From: QGON01 sp963691905
GTDB lineage: Bacteria > Pseudomonadota > Gammaproteobacteria > Chromatiales > Chromatiaceae
Direction: 5' to 3'
DNA length: 64,000 nt
Assembly: GCA_963691905.1 (NCBI GenBank)
Contig: OY829894.1
Location: 1,798,001-1,862,000, forward strand
Notes under the pieces: model-generated
Told to the model about the DNA's origin: nothing
Databases searched by the model: none
What the model saw: only the letters and a program-made list of their open reading frames with translations
Position numbers and translations under genes: made by a program
Shown: positions 42,161-51,524 of the stretch, piece after piece
Numbering within the stretch: the stretch's first letter is position 1
How the letters are laid out: each line of letters starts with the position of its first letter

Positions 42161-42664
42161 TTACCTGGCAGACTCGCTGCCGGCATGGATAACAGGATGC
42201 CACTCTTTCAACGATGAGGCGTTGAGGCTCTGGAACTTCATCTGTTCAAGGTCTACTGCGCCAAGGGAGTCCTTGCCCTGCACAGGTGTCGTGCGATGAC
42301 ACTGAAAGCAGGCAGGACTCACGGCCATGTAACCATGACAAGCCTGGCAGAACTGGCCTTCATCATTCACCGGAACCGCATTGCCATCATTATCTTTGGA
42401 TGCATGGCATTCAACACAGTCAATAAGGCTGTACTTAGCTCCACGAATACCGCCACGCACGGTCTCAACCCGCTGGTGCTTGAGGTAATCCATGTGGTTT
42501 CGACGAATATCACTCGTCTCCGCCACACAACTCTCCATCGAAGCCGCCTTCGAGCCCTTGATTACGGCGGTATCACCTGTAACCTGCAGGCTGGTCACTG
42601 CAAAAGCAGCACCTGCCAACAGGTAGGTGAAACGCCTGATGCTGTTGAAAGAACTTCGCATCAC
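42161..42664 (-). CDS. dsrJ: DsrJ, triheme cytochrome c
   Basis: A 167-residue periplasmic cytochrome with three CxxCH heme sites: CVECH, CQACH and CFQCH. An N-terminal hydrophobic segment (FTYLLAGAAFAVTSLQ) serves as signal or membrane anchor; in the characterised protein it is not cleaved. One heme in known DsrJ has an unusual His/Cys ligation, and a spare Cys (SCVAETSDIRRNHMDY) here could provide it. It is ten bases after dsrL. Confidence 0.95.
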   Translation of the reverse strand: MMRSSFNSIRRFTYLLAGAAFAVTSLQVTGDTAVIKGSKAASMESCVAETSDIRRNHMDYLKHQRVETVRGGIRGAKYSLIDCVECHASKDNDGNAVPVNDEGQFCQACHGYMAVSPACFQCHRTTPVQGKDSLGAVDLEQMKFQSLNASSLKEWHPVIHAGSESAR

Positions 42665-42673
42665 AGCTCCTAT

Positions 42674-44629
42674 TTATTCGCCGAGACCCATCTGAATGTA
42701 GCCTGTAGGACAGACATCGGTGCAAACGTGGCAGCCAATGCACTTGGAATAGTCGGTATCTACATAACGACCGGTGGTTGATTCGCCACGTTTGACACGG
42801 AAGACCGCATCCTGGGGACAGAAAATCACGCAGTTGTCACACTCGAAGCACATTCCGCAACTCATGCAACGCTTCGCCTCAGCCTGAACCTGTTCCGAAT
42901 TCAGAGGAATCAGACGCTCTTTGAAGTGGCCAAGCACGTCGTCCGAACTGGGAACTTCCTCACTACGAATATTGCGGGGCGTCGGCGCGAAGTGACCCAG
43001 AAAGAGTTGATCGGCGGGGATGATCTCGTGCTTGGAACGATCCTCAAAGTTATGCACTGCATACTTGGCAGAATTGGTGCCGCGCAGGTCACTTTCGGTT
43101 CTGTCGAAGTGCTCGGGTTCCATGTGAGCCTCTTTCAGCTTCTCCAGGAGGCTGAAATGGTGAACATCGACCTTCGGACGCTTGCCCTGTTGTTCGTGCT
43201 TGAGGAAGTGATCAATACTTTCGGAGGCGATGGAGGCCTGACCAATCGCAGTCGTCAGTAGATGCGGGCGGATGATGTCGCCTGCCACGAAGTGACCCGG
43301 CTTCCCTGGTATCTGATAAAGCTTGTCGGAGTCTATGAGACCACGACCATTATCGAAATCCTCAAGGCCAGTCATGTCACCACCCTGACCAATCGCTGCA
43401 ACGACGAGATCCGCTTCGAGAACACGCTCGGTGCCCTCTGTGGGGATGGGCGTCATGCCATCCATGGTACAGTCGCACACTCTCAGCGCCTTTGCCCGGC
43501 CGTCTTCACCCTTGATGACTTCCAGGGGCATCACGCCGTCGAGGATGGTAACACCCTCTGTCGTCGCATCACTGATCTCGTGTTCTGCGGCCATCATCTC
43601 AGGTTTAAGGAAGAGAGAAGTCAGAGTTACATCAGAACCCTGCGCTGCAGCGGCACTTGCGGCATCGTGAGCCACGAAACCATCCTTCACAACCAGCTCA
43701 GGGCGGTCAGTAGGATTGGTATGTTCGATGTGACCAAGACGGCGGGCAACAGACACCACGTCGATAGAGGTATCACCACCACCGATACAGATCACCTTGT
43801 CGGCGGTCACTTTCATGCGGCCTTCGTTAAAGGCTTTCAGAAAAGCAACACCGCTAACGCAGTTGGGTGTATCGTCCCAACCGGGAATAGGCAGGCCCCG
43901 GCCACTCTGACATCCCAGTGCCCAGAGAAGCGCATCATATTCTTTCTCGACATCCGCAACCGCCACGTCTTTACCAACACGTGTCTCCATGCGCAATTCA
44001 ACACCCATGTCGACAATACGCTGAAGTTCAGCGCCCAGCTTGTCACGGGGAATACGATAGCCGGGAATACCATAGCGCATCATGCCGCCGAGCTCTTTGT
44101 TCTCGTCGAACAGGGTGACGGCATGGCCCAGGCGGCGCAGCTGGAAGGCTGCCGCCATACCGGCAGGACCACCACCGATGACCGCTACCTTCTTACCGGT
44201 ATCTTCACCTGCGGTAAACGAGTAACCCTGCTCGATGGCGTTGTCGCCGATGAACTGCTCAACAGAGTTGATGCCGACGAAGTCTTCAACCTCGTTACGA
44301 TTGCAACCATCCTGACATGGGGCGGGGCAGACACGTCCCATCATTGACGGAAAAGGATTGGAGCCGGTGGCACGTTCGAATGCGTACTGTTGCCACTCTT
44401 CACCCTCTACCGGCTTCTCCTGTTCGCGAGCAATCGCCAACCAGCCTCTGATATCGTGTCCGGAAGGGCAGCTGCCCTGGCACGGTGGTGTGCGGTGGAT
44501 ATAGGTAGGACACTTATGGGAGGTATCCTGAACAAAGATCATATCTGTCCAGTCATCCCACTGATCGTCACCCTCTTCATACCGACGCCAGGTGATATCT
44601 TTTTTCATCTCTTCACTAGGAGTAGCCAT
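42674..44629 (-). CDS. dsrL: DsrL, NAD(P)H:acceptor iron-sulfur flavoprotein
   Basis: A 651-residue cytoplasmic oxidoreductase related to the small subunit of glutamate synthase. It couples DsrAB to NAD(P)(H) in sulfur oxidation. The N-terminal Fe-S region has CPTYIHRTPPCQGSCPSG. The FAD site is VIGGGPAGMAAAFQLRRLGH and the NAD(P) site is ICIGGGDTSIDVVSVARRLG. The C-terminal ferredoxin domain, typical of DsrL, has CMSCGMCFECDNC and CIGCHVCTDVCPTGY. AAGGAG precedes the ATG. Confidence 0.95.
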   Translation of the reverse strand: MATPSEEMKKDITWRRYEEGDDQWDDWTDMIFVQDTSHKCPTYIHRTPPCQGSCPSGHDIRGWLAIAREQEKPVEGEEWQQYAFERATGSNPFPSMMGRVCPAPCQDGCNRNEVEDFVGINSVEQFIGDNAIEQGYSFTAGEDTGKKVAVIGGGPAGMAAAFQLRRLGHAVTLFDENKELGGMMRYGIPGYRIPRDKLGAELQRIVDMGVELRMETRVGKDVAVADVEKEYDALLWALGCQSGRGLPIPGWDDTPNCVSGVAFLKAFNEGRMKVTADKVICIGGGDTSIDVVSVARRLGHIEHTNPTDRPELVVKDGFVAHDAASAAAAQGSDVTLTSLFLKPEMMAAEHEISDATTEGVTILDGVMPLEVIKGEDGRAKALRVCDCTMDGMTPIPTEGTERVLEADLVVAAIGQGGDMTGLEDFDNGRGLIDSDKLYQIPGKPGHFVAGDIIRPHLLTTAIGQASIASESIDHFLKHEQQGKRPKVDVHHFSLLEKLKEAHMEPEHFDRTESDLRGTNSAKYAVHNFEDRSKHEIIPADQLFLGHFAPTPRNIRSEEVPSSDDVLGHFKERLIPLNSEQVQAEAKRCMSCGMCFECDNCVIFCPQDAVFRVKRGESTTGRYVDTDYSKCIGCHVCTDVCPTGYIQMGLGE

Positions 44630-44716
44630 TTTTGTCTCCTTAACCTATATCTAATTTTTTGAATCGCCGGTCAGCATCACAACTTACCGGTGAATATTTA
44701 ACCGCTAGTCTAAACC

Positions 44717-46255
44717 TTAATCGTCGTCATCTTCGCCATAACCGGGAGCCTCTTCCGGCGGCGTTTTTCTGTTCAGCACGATGGCATCGCTTACCAACTG
44801 GTGAACACTGACAATCTGATACATGTCCATGCCATAGTAGGGCAGAACCTTGGTAAACTGGCTCTTACAGATGGCGCATATAGCCGCCATGTGAGTAACA
44901 CCTTTCTCGTTCATGACGTTCTGAAGCGCAGTCATGCGGGGCAGTGCGCCCTTGACCCGAATTTCCATCAGGTCATCAGTCAGCAGACCACCACCACCAC
45001 CGCAGCAGAAGGTCCGTTCATGGATCGTATCCCACTCCATGTCATGGAAATTGTTGCAAACCGCCTTGATGACATTACGTGGAATATCGAACTGGCCACC
45101 CGGGGTGTCCCCCATGCGGGTGGCACGCGCCACATTGCAGGAGTCGTGGAACGTGAGCGTCTTGTCATCGTTCTCGGATTTATCCAGCTCCAGGGTACCC
45201 TGCTGGATCTCATTCCAGGTAAATTCGCAGATATGCTGCGGCACCGGGTAGTCAGGATCCAGAAAGTCGAATGGGCCAGCCAAGGTGTTCAGGAAGCTAT
45301 AAGCCACGCGCCAGGCATGTCCGCACTCGCCAAACACGATGCGTTTGACACCCAGTTCCAGTGCGGCCTCACGTACCCGCAGGGAGATACGTCGCATGTT
45401 TTCGTAGGAACCGATAAACATACCGAAGTTGGCCGCCTCTGACGCCGTGGTACTCAGGGTCCAGTTAACGCCCGCTTCGTGAAATACCTTTCCGTAACCG
45501 ATCAGGCCGTCTACATGGGGCTCTGCGAAGAAGTCGGCAGAGGGGGTAACCAGCAGGATATCCGCGCCCTTGACATCCAGGGGAAATTTGACCGCGACTC
45601 CGTCCTCGTCGTAAACATCCTCTTCAAGGCCCTCGAGGGTATCGGCCAATGCGCGGCCCGGCAGACCCAAATTATTGCCGATTTTGTATACCTTCGCGAT
45701 GATCTCGTTACAGTATTTCTGTCCAATACCCACGCTCGCCAGGATCTCACGGGCAGCCATGGAGATTTCTGCGGTATCGATACCGTAAGGGCAGAAGACC
45801 GAGCAACGGCGGCACTGTGAGCACTGATGGAAATAGCTATACCAGTCGTCGAGCACCTCTTCCGTCAGATCTTCCGCACCAACCAGTTTCGGAAAGTATT
45901 TACCTGCAAAGGTAAAGTAGCGACGGTAGACCTTGCGCAGCAGATCCTGACGCCCGACAGGCATGTTCTTGGGATCCTTGGTACCCAGGAAGTAGTGGCA
46001 CTTGTCCGTGCAGGAACCACATTTTACACAGGAGTCCAGGTAGACCCGGAACGAGCGGTAGCGACTAAGCAGATCGCCCATCTTCTCGATGGCCTTATCA
46101 TGCCAATCCTCCACCCTCTCACCTGGAAAGTTCAGTGGTTCCTGGTGCTCAGGTTTGGCCACAAAGCACGTGGAGTGCGCCATAGCCCCTTCTTCGATAT
46201 TCGGAACATCAACATATTCTGAAAGTTCCGGTGTTTCAAATTTCGCCTTAGCCAT
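44717..46255 (-). CDS. dsrK: DsrK, HdrD-like catalytic iron-sulfur subunit
   Basis: A 512-residue cytoplasmic subunit of DsrMKJOP, thought to act on DsrC disulfide or trisulfide. Two ferredoxin motifs open the protein: CVKCGSCTDKC (residues 76-86) and CSQCRRCSVFCPYG. Two C-terminal CCG-type domains, which bind the noncubane cluster in heterodisulfide reductases, are visible as HDSCNVAR...FCCGGGGGLL and AICAICKSQF. It lies 30 bases after dsrM. Confidence 0.95.
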   Translation of the reverse strand: MAKAKFETPELSEYVDVPNIEEGAMAHSTCFVAKPEHQEPLNFPGERVEDWHDKAIEKMGDLLSRYRSFRVYLDSCVKCGSCTDKCHYFLGTKDPKNMPVGRQDLLRKVYRRYFTFAGKYFPKLVGAEDLTEEVLDDWYSYFHQCSQCRRCSVFCPYGIDTAEISMAAREILASVGIGQKYCNEIIAKVYKIGNNLGLPGRALADTLEGLEEDVYDEDGVAVKFPLDVKGADILLVTPSADFFAEPHVDGLIGYGKVFHEAGVNWTLSTTASEAANFGMFIGSYENMRRISLRVREAALELGVKRIVFGECGHAWRVAYSFLNTLAGPFDFLDPDYPVPQHICEFTWNEIQQGTLELDKSENDDKTLTFHDSCNVARATRMGDTPGGQFDIPRNVIKAVCNNFHDMEWDTIHERTFCCGGGGGLLTDDLMEIRVKGALPRMTALQNVMNEKGVTHMAAICAICKSQFTKVLPYYGMDMYQIVSVHQLVSDAIVLNRKTPPEEAPGYGEDDDD

Positions 46256-46285
46256 CTGCAGCCCTCTTAGGCCAAGTTGATATAC

Positions 46286-47008
46286 TTAGGATTCTTCAAG
46301 TTTTTTCGCCCAAGGAGCCAAGTGTCGTTTCTCGCGTGGATTATCGACCTGGTTTCTGGATGGGCTGAAGAATATGCCAGGGATATGCAGCAATTTGCTG
46401 AAGGGCAAAATGATCATCAGCACAACAACAAGTGTCAGATGCATGATCAGCGCAAAATCCATCGGCAGTTCACCACCACTGAAGGTAAACAGTCCATCGA
46501 AGAACTGCTTGACCATAACGACGTCAGTGTGGATGAGGAATGTCATCATCAGGCCGCTAAAGCCGATGAAGATGAGCAGTAGCAACATCAGGTAATCTGA
46601 AGGTGCTGAAATATAACGTACACGATCAACGAAAATACGACGCAGGAAGAGACCGCCGAGTCCGGCAACCATGGCAAATCCTGCATAGATGCCAAAAGGC
46701 TGGATCAGTGCAATCGGAAGCGGAACGGGATCGACAAAATAACGGACATGCCGCGCCAACACCACAAACAACCCCATGTGGAACATCCAGGAAAAGATCC
46801 AGGTCCACTTGGTGCTTTTGAAAAGGCTTTCAAAGAAAACCACTTCACGGAACATACGCATTACCACACCGGCCTGAGTCACGGGAGCCGGGGTAGTGGG
46901 AATCTTTAGTGGTGCAGGTGTCTTGGCGTACTGCACGATTTTCCGTGCCAGACCAAGTACCAGAACGATGGTCGCTACGATAAACAGTAACGCGTAGACA
47001 GTTGACAT
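46286..47008 (-). CDS. dsrM: DsrM, membrane cytochrome b subunit
   Basis: A 240-residue NarI-like membrane protein with five or six helices. It is the heme b quinone-linked anchor for DsrK. Histidines positioned for heme b include those in SWMFHMGLFVVLARHVRYF and LIMHLTLVVVLMIILPFSKLLHIPG. It is the short form of DsrM seen in sulfur oxidisers. It starts 68 bases after dsrC, with a stem-loop in the gap. Confidence 0.93.
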   Translation of the reverse strand: MSTVYALLFIVATIVLVLGLARKIVQYAKTPAPLKIPTTPAPVTQAGVVMRMFREVVFFESLFKSTKWTWIFSWMFHMGLFVVLARHVRYFVDPVPLPIALIQPFGIYAGFAMVAGLGGLFLRRIFVDRVRYISAPSDYLMLLLLIFIGFSGLMMTFLIHTDVVMVKQFFDGLFTFSGGELPMDFALIMHLTLVVVLMIILPFSKLLHIPGIFFSPSRNQVDNPREKRHLAPWAKKLEES

Positions 47009-47038
47009 GTTCCTGCGTTCCTCTGAAGGATTAAATGA

Positions 47039-47062
47039 CCGGGAGGAAAAAACTCCTCCCGG
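47039..47062 (-). promoter_or_regulatory. stem-loop between dsrC and dsrM
   Basis: A perfect nine-pair stem (CCGGGAGGA / TCCTCCCGG) with a six-base A-rich loop starts 14 bases after the dsrC stop codon. There is no downstream U tract, so it is more likely an mRNA 3'-end stabiliser or partial attenuator than a full terminator. This would let dsrC be made in excess over dsrMKLJOP. Confidence 0.6.
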
Positions 47063-47076
47063 GCTTCAGCTACTGC

Positions 47077-47409
47077 TTAGATGCAACCAGTAGGCTTGGG
47101 CAGACCGGCAAAGCGGCAAGCCTGCTTACCAGGGCCGTAAGGGAACAGGCCGTACAGGTACTTGCTGTTACCCTTCTCTTTACCCAGTTTCTTACCAACA
47201 GCCTTGGTCAGAACGCGGACAGCAGGAGCAATCTGATACTCTTCGTAGTATTCACGCAGGAAGTTGATGATATCCCAGTGCTCATCAGTCAGCTCAAGGT
47301 CATCTTCCTTCGCCATCTCTTCTGCAACTACGGGCTCCCAATCAGCCAGAGTTACCAGGTAACCCTCTTCGTCAGTCTCAAAAACTTTACCGTTGGCTTC
47401 GATAGCCAT
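47077..47409 (-). CDS. dsrC: DsrC, sulfur carrier
   Basis: A 110-residue substrate protein that carries sulfur to DsrAB and DsrMKJOP. Both redox cysteines of true DsrC are present on the C-terminal arm: Cys98 (GPGKQACRFAG) and the penultimate Cys109 (PTGCI). The rest is the standard fold, for example TDEHWDIINFLREYYEEYQIAPAVR. GGAGA precedes the ATG. A second, cysteine-less relative is encoded at 53276. Confidence 0.97.
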   Translation of the reverse strand: MAIEANGKVFETDEEGYLVTLADWEPVVAEEMAKEDDLELTDEHWDIINFLREYYEEYQIAPAVRVLTKAVGKKLGKEKGNSKYLYGLFPYGPGKQACRFAGLPKPTGCI

Positions 47410-47451
47410 AGTATTTCTCCAATTAGAGTTAAATTATTCAGTTGGGATTTA

Positions 47452-47757
47452 TCAAACCCAGGCCGAAACTTTATCGTTTTCGACAGCCAGGCTGACAAAA
47501 CCCGCGTAATCCACAACTTCAATGCCTTCAGCAAGCTTCTCTTGCGAGATGCCGCGGGCCTTCAGGTCAGGGCCAAGGGCATAAAACTTGACACCCGTTG
47601 CTGCAGCCACCTTCTCAGCAACGGTGCTACCCTTCATTGCCCCATAAACACCGTCTTCATACATCAGAACGGCGCTACCCTCTTTTGCATAACCCAGGCA
47701 ATCTGCCAGTGAGTTCTTCTCAAAGGGGGATTTGTTAACTGTATGCAAAGTACTCAT
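47452..47757 (-). CDS. dsrH: DsrH, sulfur relay subunit
   Basis: A 101-residue subunit of the DsrE2F2H2 sulfurtransferase, related to TusB. The conserved Cys20 (SLADCLGYAKEG) is present at the same position as in A. vinosum DsrH. GGCGGAGAG precedes the ATG. It is placed between dsrF and dsrC, in step with its job of handing sulfur to DsrC. Confidence 0.95.
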   Translation of the reverse strand: MSTLHTVNKSPFEKNSLADCLGYAKEGSAVLMYEDGVYGAMKGSTVAEKVAAATGVKFYALGPDLKARGISQEKLAEGIEVVDYAGFVSLAVENDKVSAWV

Positions 47758-47772
47758 ATGATCTCTCCGCCT

Positions 47773-48183
47773 TTAGAAGCTATAGATAATATCCTGGTCA
47801 TCCAGAACGTCCGCCAATTCAGCGCGACTGACGAGACGGATGGAATCCTTCTCTGCCCAATCGTCATCTTCGTCTTCCCAGGTGAGAGGCATCAGGTCAT
47901 CAAGGGTCAGACCCCGCTCTTCCAGAGACTCTTTCTCCACATAGAGCTTGGTAACATCATAATCACCCAGCGCCTTGTAAGTGGTGGAGAAGTTCTTCAT
48001 ATCGGACTCAGAGGTATCCTGACCTTCGAGCAGCTGATAGACCCCATCTCCGATAAACGCCAGACTGACATCCTGATCGAATGCAGCACCGATCAGCACA
48101 ACCTCCAGTGACTCCCACGCATAGATAGTGCCATAGGGGGCACGGCGGTTGAGATACATGAATTTCTTGATAGTTTCAGACAT
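47773..48183 (-). CDS. dsrF: DsrF, sulfur relay subunit
   Basis: A 136-residue TusC-like subunit of the DsrEFH hexamer. The sequence KKFMYLNRRAPYGTIYAWESLEVVLIGAAFDQDVSLAFIGDGVYQLL is typical. It has no cysteine, as expected for the structural rather than catalytic subunit. It lies 15 bases before dsrH and 16 after dsrE. Confidence 0.94.
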   Translation of the reverse strand: MSETIKKFMYLNRRAPYGTIYAWESLEVVLIGAAFDQDVSLAFIGDGVYQLLEGQDTSESDMKNFSTTYKALGDYDVTKLYVEKESLEERGLTLDDLMPLTWEDEDDDWAEKDSIRLVSRAELADVLDDQDIIYSF

Positions 48184-48199
48184 CGTTCAACCTCTATAC

Positions 48200-48592
48200 T
48201 CAATCACCAAAAACCATGAGACGTTCGGACTGTATACCCGCCTCGATCAACTGACCAAGACCGGAGATCCGGAATCCGTCAGCGATATTCTGGGCATCTT
48301 TACCGTTACGCTGCATCTCGCCCTCGTCCACGATACCGCGACGTTGTGCGGCTGCCACACAGACAACCATATCGAGATCGTGTGCCTTACCCAGTTCTGA
48401 CCAGCGGTTGACGATATTTCGGTCATCCTGGGGAGGAGTGGTGAGGTTGGTGCCGTTGTTCACGCCATCGTGATAGAAGAAGACACGCATAATCTCGTGC
48501 CCTGCATCCAACGCGGCTTTGGCGAACTGGTAGGCCGAATCAGTCGCTTGATGCTGATAGGGCCCTTCGTTTACCTGAATCGCAAATTTCAT
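48200..48592 (-). CDS. dsrE: DsrE, sulfur relay catalytic subunit
   Basis: A 130-residue TusD-like protein. The sulfur-binding cysteine is Cys78 (LDMVVCVAAAQRRG), the same position as the persulfide-forming residue of A. vinosum DsrE. DsrEFH takes sulfur from rhodanese/TusA carriers and transfers it to DsrC. The presence of this set marks the dsr pathway as oxidative. AAAGGT precedes the ATG. Confidence 0.95.
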   Translation of the reverse strand: MKFAIQVNEGPYQHQATDSAYQFAKAALDAGHEIMRVFFYHDGVNNGTNLTTPPQDDRNIVNRWSELGKAHDLDMVVCVAAAQRRGIVDEGEMQRNGKDAQNIADGFRISGLGQLIEAGIQSERLMVFGD

Positions 48593-48635
48593 CAGTTATA
48601 ACCTTTCTGTTGAAAGTCTTGAGCTTCGATCCGAA

Positions 48636-49709
48636 TCAGAAGCGGATATGAGCAGAAGCGTTCAGGTTGGCACGACCGCCACGCCAGTTATCGATATGAT
48701 ACTTGGTGAAAGGCAATCCGGTCTTCTCGAAGAAGCTCGGCCATCCGATACGATCAGCCCACTCGCCGATACGCTCGTAGTCTTTTGCGTCTGCCTTGTA
48801 GGCAGCCAGAATCTGCTTGACGATCTTGGAGACCTCAGGCCAGCGCGGAGGATTGTTCGGAATACCAGACGCAACCAACTTGTGGAAGGTAGGTTTGGAA
48901 CGCGCGTTGGAGTGTTTGCCACCAACCCAGACTGCAAAATTGGAGTGCTCCGGATCGTTGATCTGCATCGGAGGACATGGCGGAAAGCATGCACCGCAGC
49001 AGATACACTTCTTCTCATCAACTTCGAGAGAAGGTTTGCCGTTAACCATTGCAGGACGAATAGCCGCTACCGGGCAACGCGCCACAACTGTAGGACGTTC
49101 ACAGACGTTACCTACCTGGGAGTGATCAATCTTCGGCGGCTTGGTGTGCTGAATGTTGATCGCGATATCACCCTGACCACCGCAGTTGATCTGGCAACAG
49201 GAAGAGGTCAGACGAACCCGGTTCGGCATCTCTTCATGGGTGAACTCATCGATGATCTCATCCATCAGCGCTTTAACAGCACCGGACGCGTCCGTTCCTG
49301 GAATATCGCAGTGCAACCAACCCTGGGTATGGGATACGGTGGAGACGGAGTTACCGGTACCACCAATCGGGTTGCCATGAGCTGTCAATGCGTCGATCAG
49401 CGGCTGAACCTTGGATTCCTCGCTAACCATGAACTCCATGTTGGAGCGAATGGTAAAACGGACATAGCCTTCCGCAAAATCATCAGCGATATCCATCAAC
49501 TCGCGAATCTGATGGATGTCCATCTGACGGGACGTGGCCGCACGGACAGTCCAGATCTCGTCACCACTATGAGCCACGTGATGCAAAACACCAGGACGCG
49601 GACGATCATGATACTTCCAGTTGCCGTAATTTTTCTTCATCACAGGATGCAGGAACTCCTGTATATCACGTACGCCTATCTCATCTGGCATGCGAGGTGC
49701 TTCAGCCAT
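48636..49709 (-). CDS. dsrB: reverse dissimilatory sulfite reductase, beta subunit
   Basis: A 357-residue subunit of DsrAB. The siroheme-[4Fe-4S] region shows TSSCCQINCGGQGDIAIN, and a ferredoxin domain has CICCGACFPPCPPMQI. DsrAB oxidises DsrC-bound sulfur to sulfite in the cytoplasm. I chose the ATG at 49709 because GGAGG lies five bases upstream; the frame extends four codons further. It follows dsrA by 111 bases. Confidence 0.96.
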   Translation of the reverse strand: MAEAPRMPDEIGVRDIQEFLHPVMKKNYGNWKYHDRPRPGVLHHVAHSGDEIWTVRAATSRQMDIHQIRELMDIADDFAEGYVRFTIRSNMEFMVSEESKVQPLIDALTAHGNPIGGTGNSVSTVSHTQGWLHCDIPGTDASGAVKALMDEIIDEFTHEEMPNRVRLTSSCCQINCGGQGDIAINIQHTKPPKIDHSQVGNVCERPTVVARCPVAAIRPAMVNGKPSLEVDEKKCICCGACFPPCPPMQINDPEHSNFAVWVGGKHSNARSKPTFHKLVASGIPNNPPRWPEVSKIVKQILAAYKADAKDYERIGEWADRIGWPSFFEKTGLPFTKYHIDNWRGGRANLNASAHIRF

Positions 49710-49820
49710 GCTAACCTCCAAATTTCAAAAATCGAATTCTATTCTACGCAATAGCGTTGATGTGTGGTTGACATGAGACAAGTCACCGGAAAATATCCGG
49801 TGACTTGCTCCATCAGCTTG

Positions 49821-51059
49821 CTAAGCTTTTCGCTCTTCCCACTTGGCCACCTCTTCATCCCATTCGTCCATACGGACATAAGGGTTGGTGCGAGGCTGGG
49901 CGATCATATTCGGATCGATCTCGATACCGATACCTTCCAGGAAGTTGGTCAGACCGATACGCTCGATCATCTCACCGGTACGCTCGTGCTCCAGTGCGTT
50001 CTCTGCAAAGAAGTCCAGAACTTCGGTACCCAGCTCTTCCAGCCACTCAAAATCCTCATCGGTTTCCATCTTGTGGAAAGGCACGATCACGGTACCCATC
50101 AAATCACCGATCTTCAGGGTGCGCTTACCGCCGATCAGGACGCTAACGCCACCATCATCGCCCGGAGAGAGAGCCTTATTCATGACGTTCAGGCAGTGCA
50201 TGCAGCGCACGCAGTTGCCGTTATCAACAGCCAGGGTATCGTCGTCGTTCAGTGAGAGCGCCTGGGTCGGGCAGCGGGTGATGACATTGTCGATCACATA
50301 CTTGCGACCTTTGTTCTCCACGAAAGCCTTGACCTCAGCCTGGTCAACCTTCATGTCGTCGCGCCATGTACCGATGACAGCGAAATCAGAACGATGGATG
50401 GCATTCATGCAGTCGTTCGCGCAGCCGGAAACCTTATACTTCATCTTGTAAGGCAGAGCCGGACGATGCAGATCGTCAAGCGCATTGTTCACCAGGGTGC
50501 GCATTGCCCGCCCTTCGTCGAAGTTGGACTGCTCACAGCGGGCAGCACCGACGCAGGACATGGAGGTACGCACGGCGGGACCCGCGCCACCCATGTCAAA
50601 GCCCATCTCATTGATTTCATTAAAGAAGGGCTGAACGTTCGCAGAGGAGCAACCCTGGAACATAATATCGCCGGACTGGCCGATACCGCAGATCAGGCCG
50701 GAGCCGTACTTCTCCCAGATATCGCACATGTTGCGCAGTGTCTTGGTATCGAAGTGAGAGCCTGGAGGTGGCATGATGCGGATGGTGTGAAATTCAGCCG
50801 CGTCAGGGAATTTGGGGGTTCCGTCCTCGTTCTTCAGCTCGGTAAAGCGGGGGATGACACCACCACCGTAGCCGACAACACCAACGGTGCCGCCCTTCCA
50901 GTAACCCTTCTTGGTCTCGTAGGAGGTCTCCAGCTGACCCAGCAAGTCAACTGCAATGTCGTTATCTTTCGCAAGGCGCTTGATACCGCTGATAAAGCTC
51001 GGCCAGGGGCCGCTCTCCAGCTGATCAAGCATGGGGGTGTCATGCATCTGTTTTGCCAT
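49821..51059 (-). CDS. dsrA: reverse dissimilatory sulfite reductase, alpha subunit
   Basis: A 412-residue subunit, first gene of the operon. The siroheme/cluster ligands are in SCVGAARCEQSNFDEG (C-x5-C) and SGCANDCMNAIHRSDF (C-x3-C). An inserted ferredoxin domain has RCPTQAL and CVRCMHCLNVMNKAL. The ATG at 51059 has GGGAGAAAG upstream; five more codons are open to 51074. Oxidative direction is inferred from dsrEFH and dsrL in the same locus. Confidence 0.96.
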   Translation of the reverse strand: MAKQMHDTPMLDQLESGPWPSFISGIKRLAKDNDIAVDLLGQLETSYETKKGYWKGGTVGVVGYGGGVIPRFTELKNEDGTPKFPDAAEFHTIRIMPPPGSHFDTKTLRNMCDIWEKYGSGLICGIGQSGDIMFQGCSSANVQPFFNEINEMGFDMGGAGPAVRTSMSCVGAARCEQSNFDEGRAMRTLVNNALDDLHRPALPYKMKYKVSGCANDCMNAIHRSDFAVIGTWRDDMKVDQAEVKAFVENKGRKYVIDNVITRCPTQALSLNDDDTLAVDNGNCVRCMHCLNVMNKALSPGDDGGVSVLIGGKRTLKIGDLMGTVIVPFHKMETDEDFEWLEELGTEVLDFFAENALEHERTGEMIERIGLTNFLEGIGIEIDPNMIAQPRTNPYVRMDEWDEEVAKWEERKA

Positions 51060-51271
51060 CACTCTTTCTCCCAATGGTCGTTTGTGTAGGGTGTTTGGCC
51101 GGTTAATATCCTGTTTTAGTTAGCCCGGCCATAACACCGAGCGCAGGAACAGCCCTTTCCCCTGCAATACAATTCCGTTGCAGGTGAAGACCTGCTCCTA
51201 CTGGCGGCCAATTTTAGGAGTTCCTAATGCAGCACCATATCCTTCCGATGGGGGAGGAGGGCGGCATTCTT

Positions 51272-51289
51272 CTATCCCATATGGGATAG
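51272..51289. promoter_or_regulatory. perfect 18-bp palindrome, candidate operator
   Basis: CTATCCCATATGGGATAG is identical on both strands. It lies 213 bases upstream of the dsrA start and just downstream of a weak leftward promoter candidate. Uninterrupted palindromes of this size usually bind a dimeric regulator. No regulator gene is identifiable beside it. Confidence 0.6.
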
Positions 51290-51495
51290 TTGCCACTTGC
51301 TCCACGCCCTATTTTTTACCTATCAGCTCACTAAATACCTAACAATTACAATCAGTAAGAAAATATAATTGAGTCGCAGACATATAAAGCACCGTAAATC
51401 CTAATTAAGCTATATCCCCATTAATACAATACGATTGATTCAACAGCCTGGACCGTTGACTCCAAATACCTCACGAATAGTTGAGTAAATTACTA

Positions 51496-51524
51496 TGTAA
51501 TTACGCTCTCCAATTCGTTATAAT
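51496..51524 (+). promoter_or_regulatory. possible rightward promoter of the dsr-linked block
   Basis: A consensus TATAAT at 51519-51524 lies about 35 bases before the ATG of the 58-aa ORF. The -35 position, 17 bases upstream, reads TGTAAT, which is weak. The call rests mainly on the perfect -10 and its location. Confidence 0.4.

Noticed and set aside
43262..44347. 361-codon rightward frame opposite dsrL
   Set aside because: Antisense shadow of dsrL; no motif, and the real strand carries complete FAD and Fe-S motifs.
48648..49754. 368-codon rightward frame opposite dsrB
   Set aside because: Antisense shadow of dsrB.
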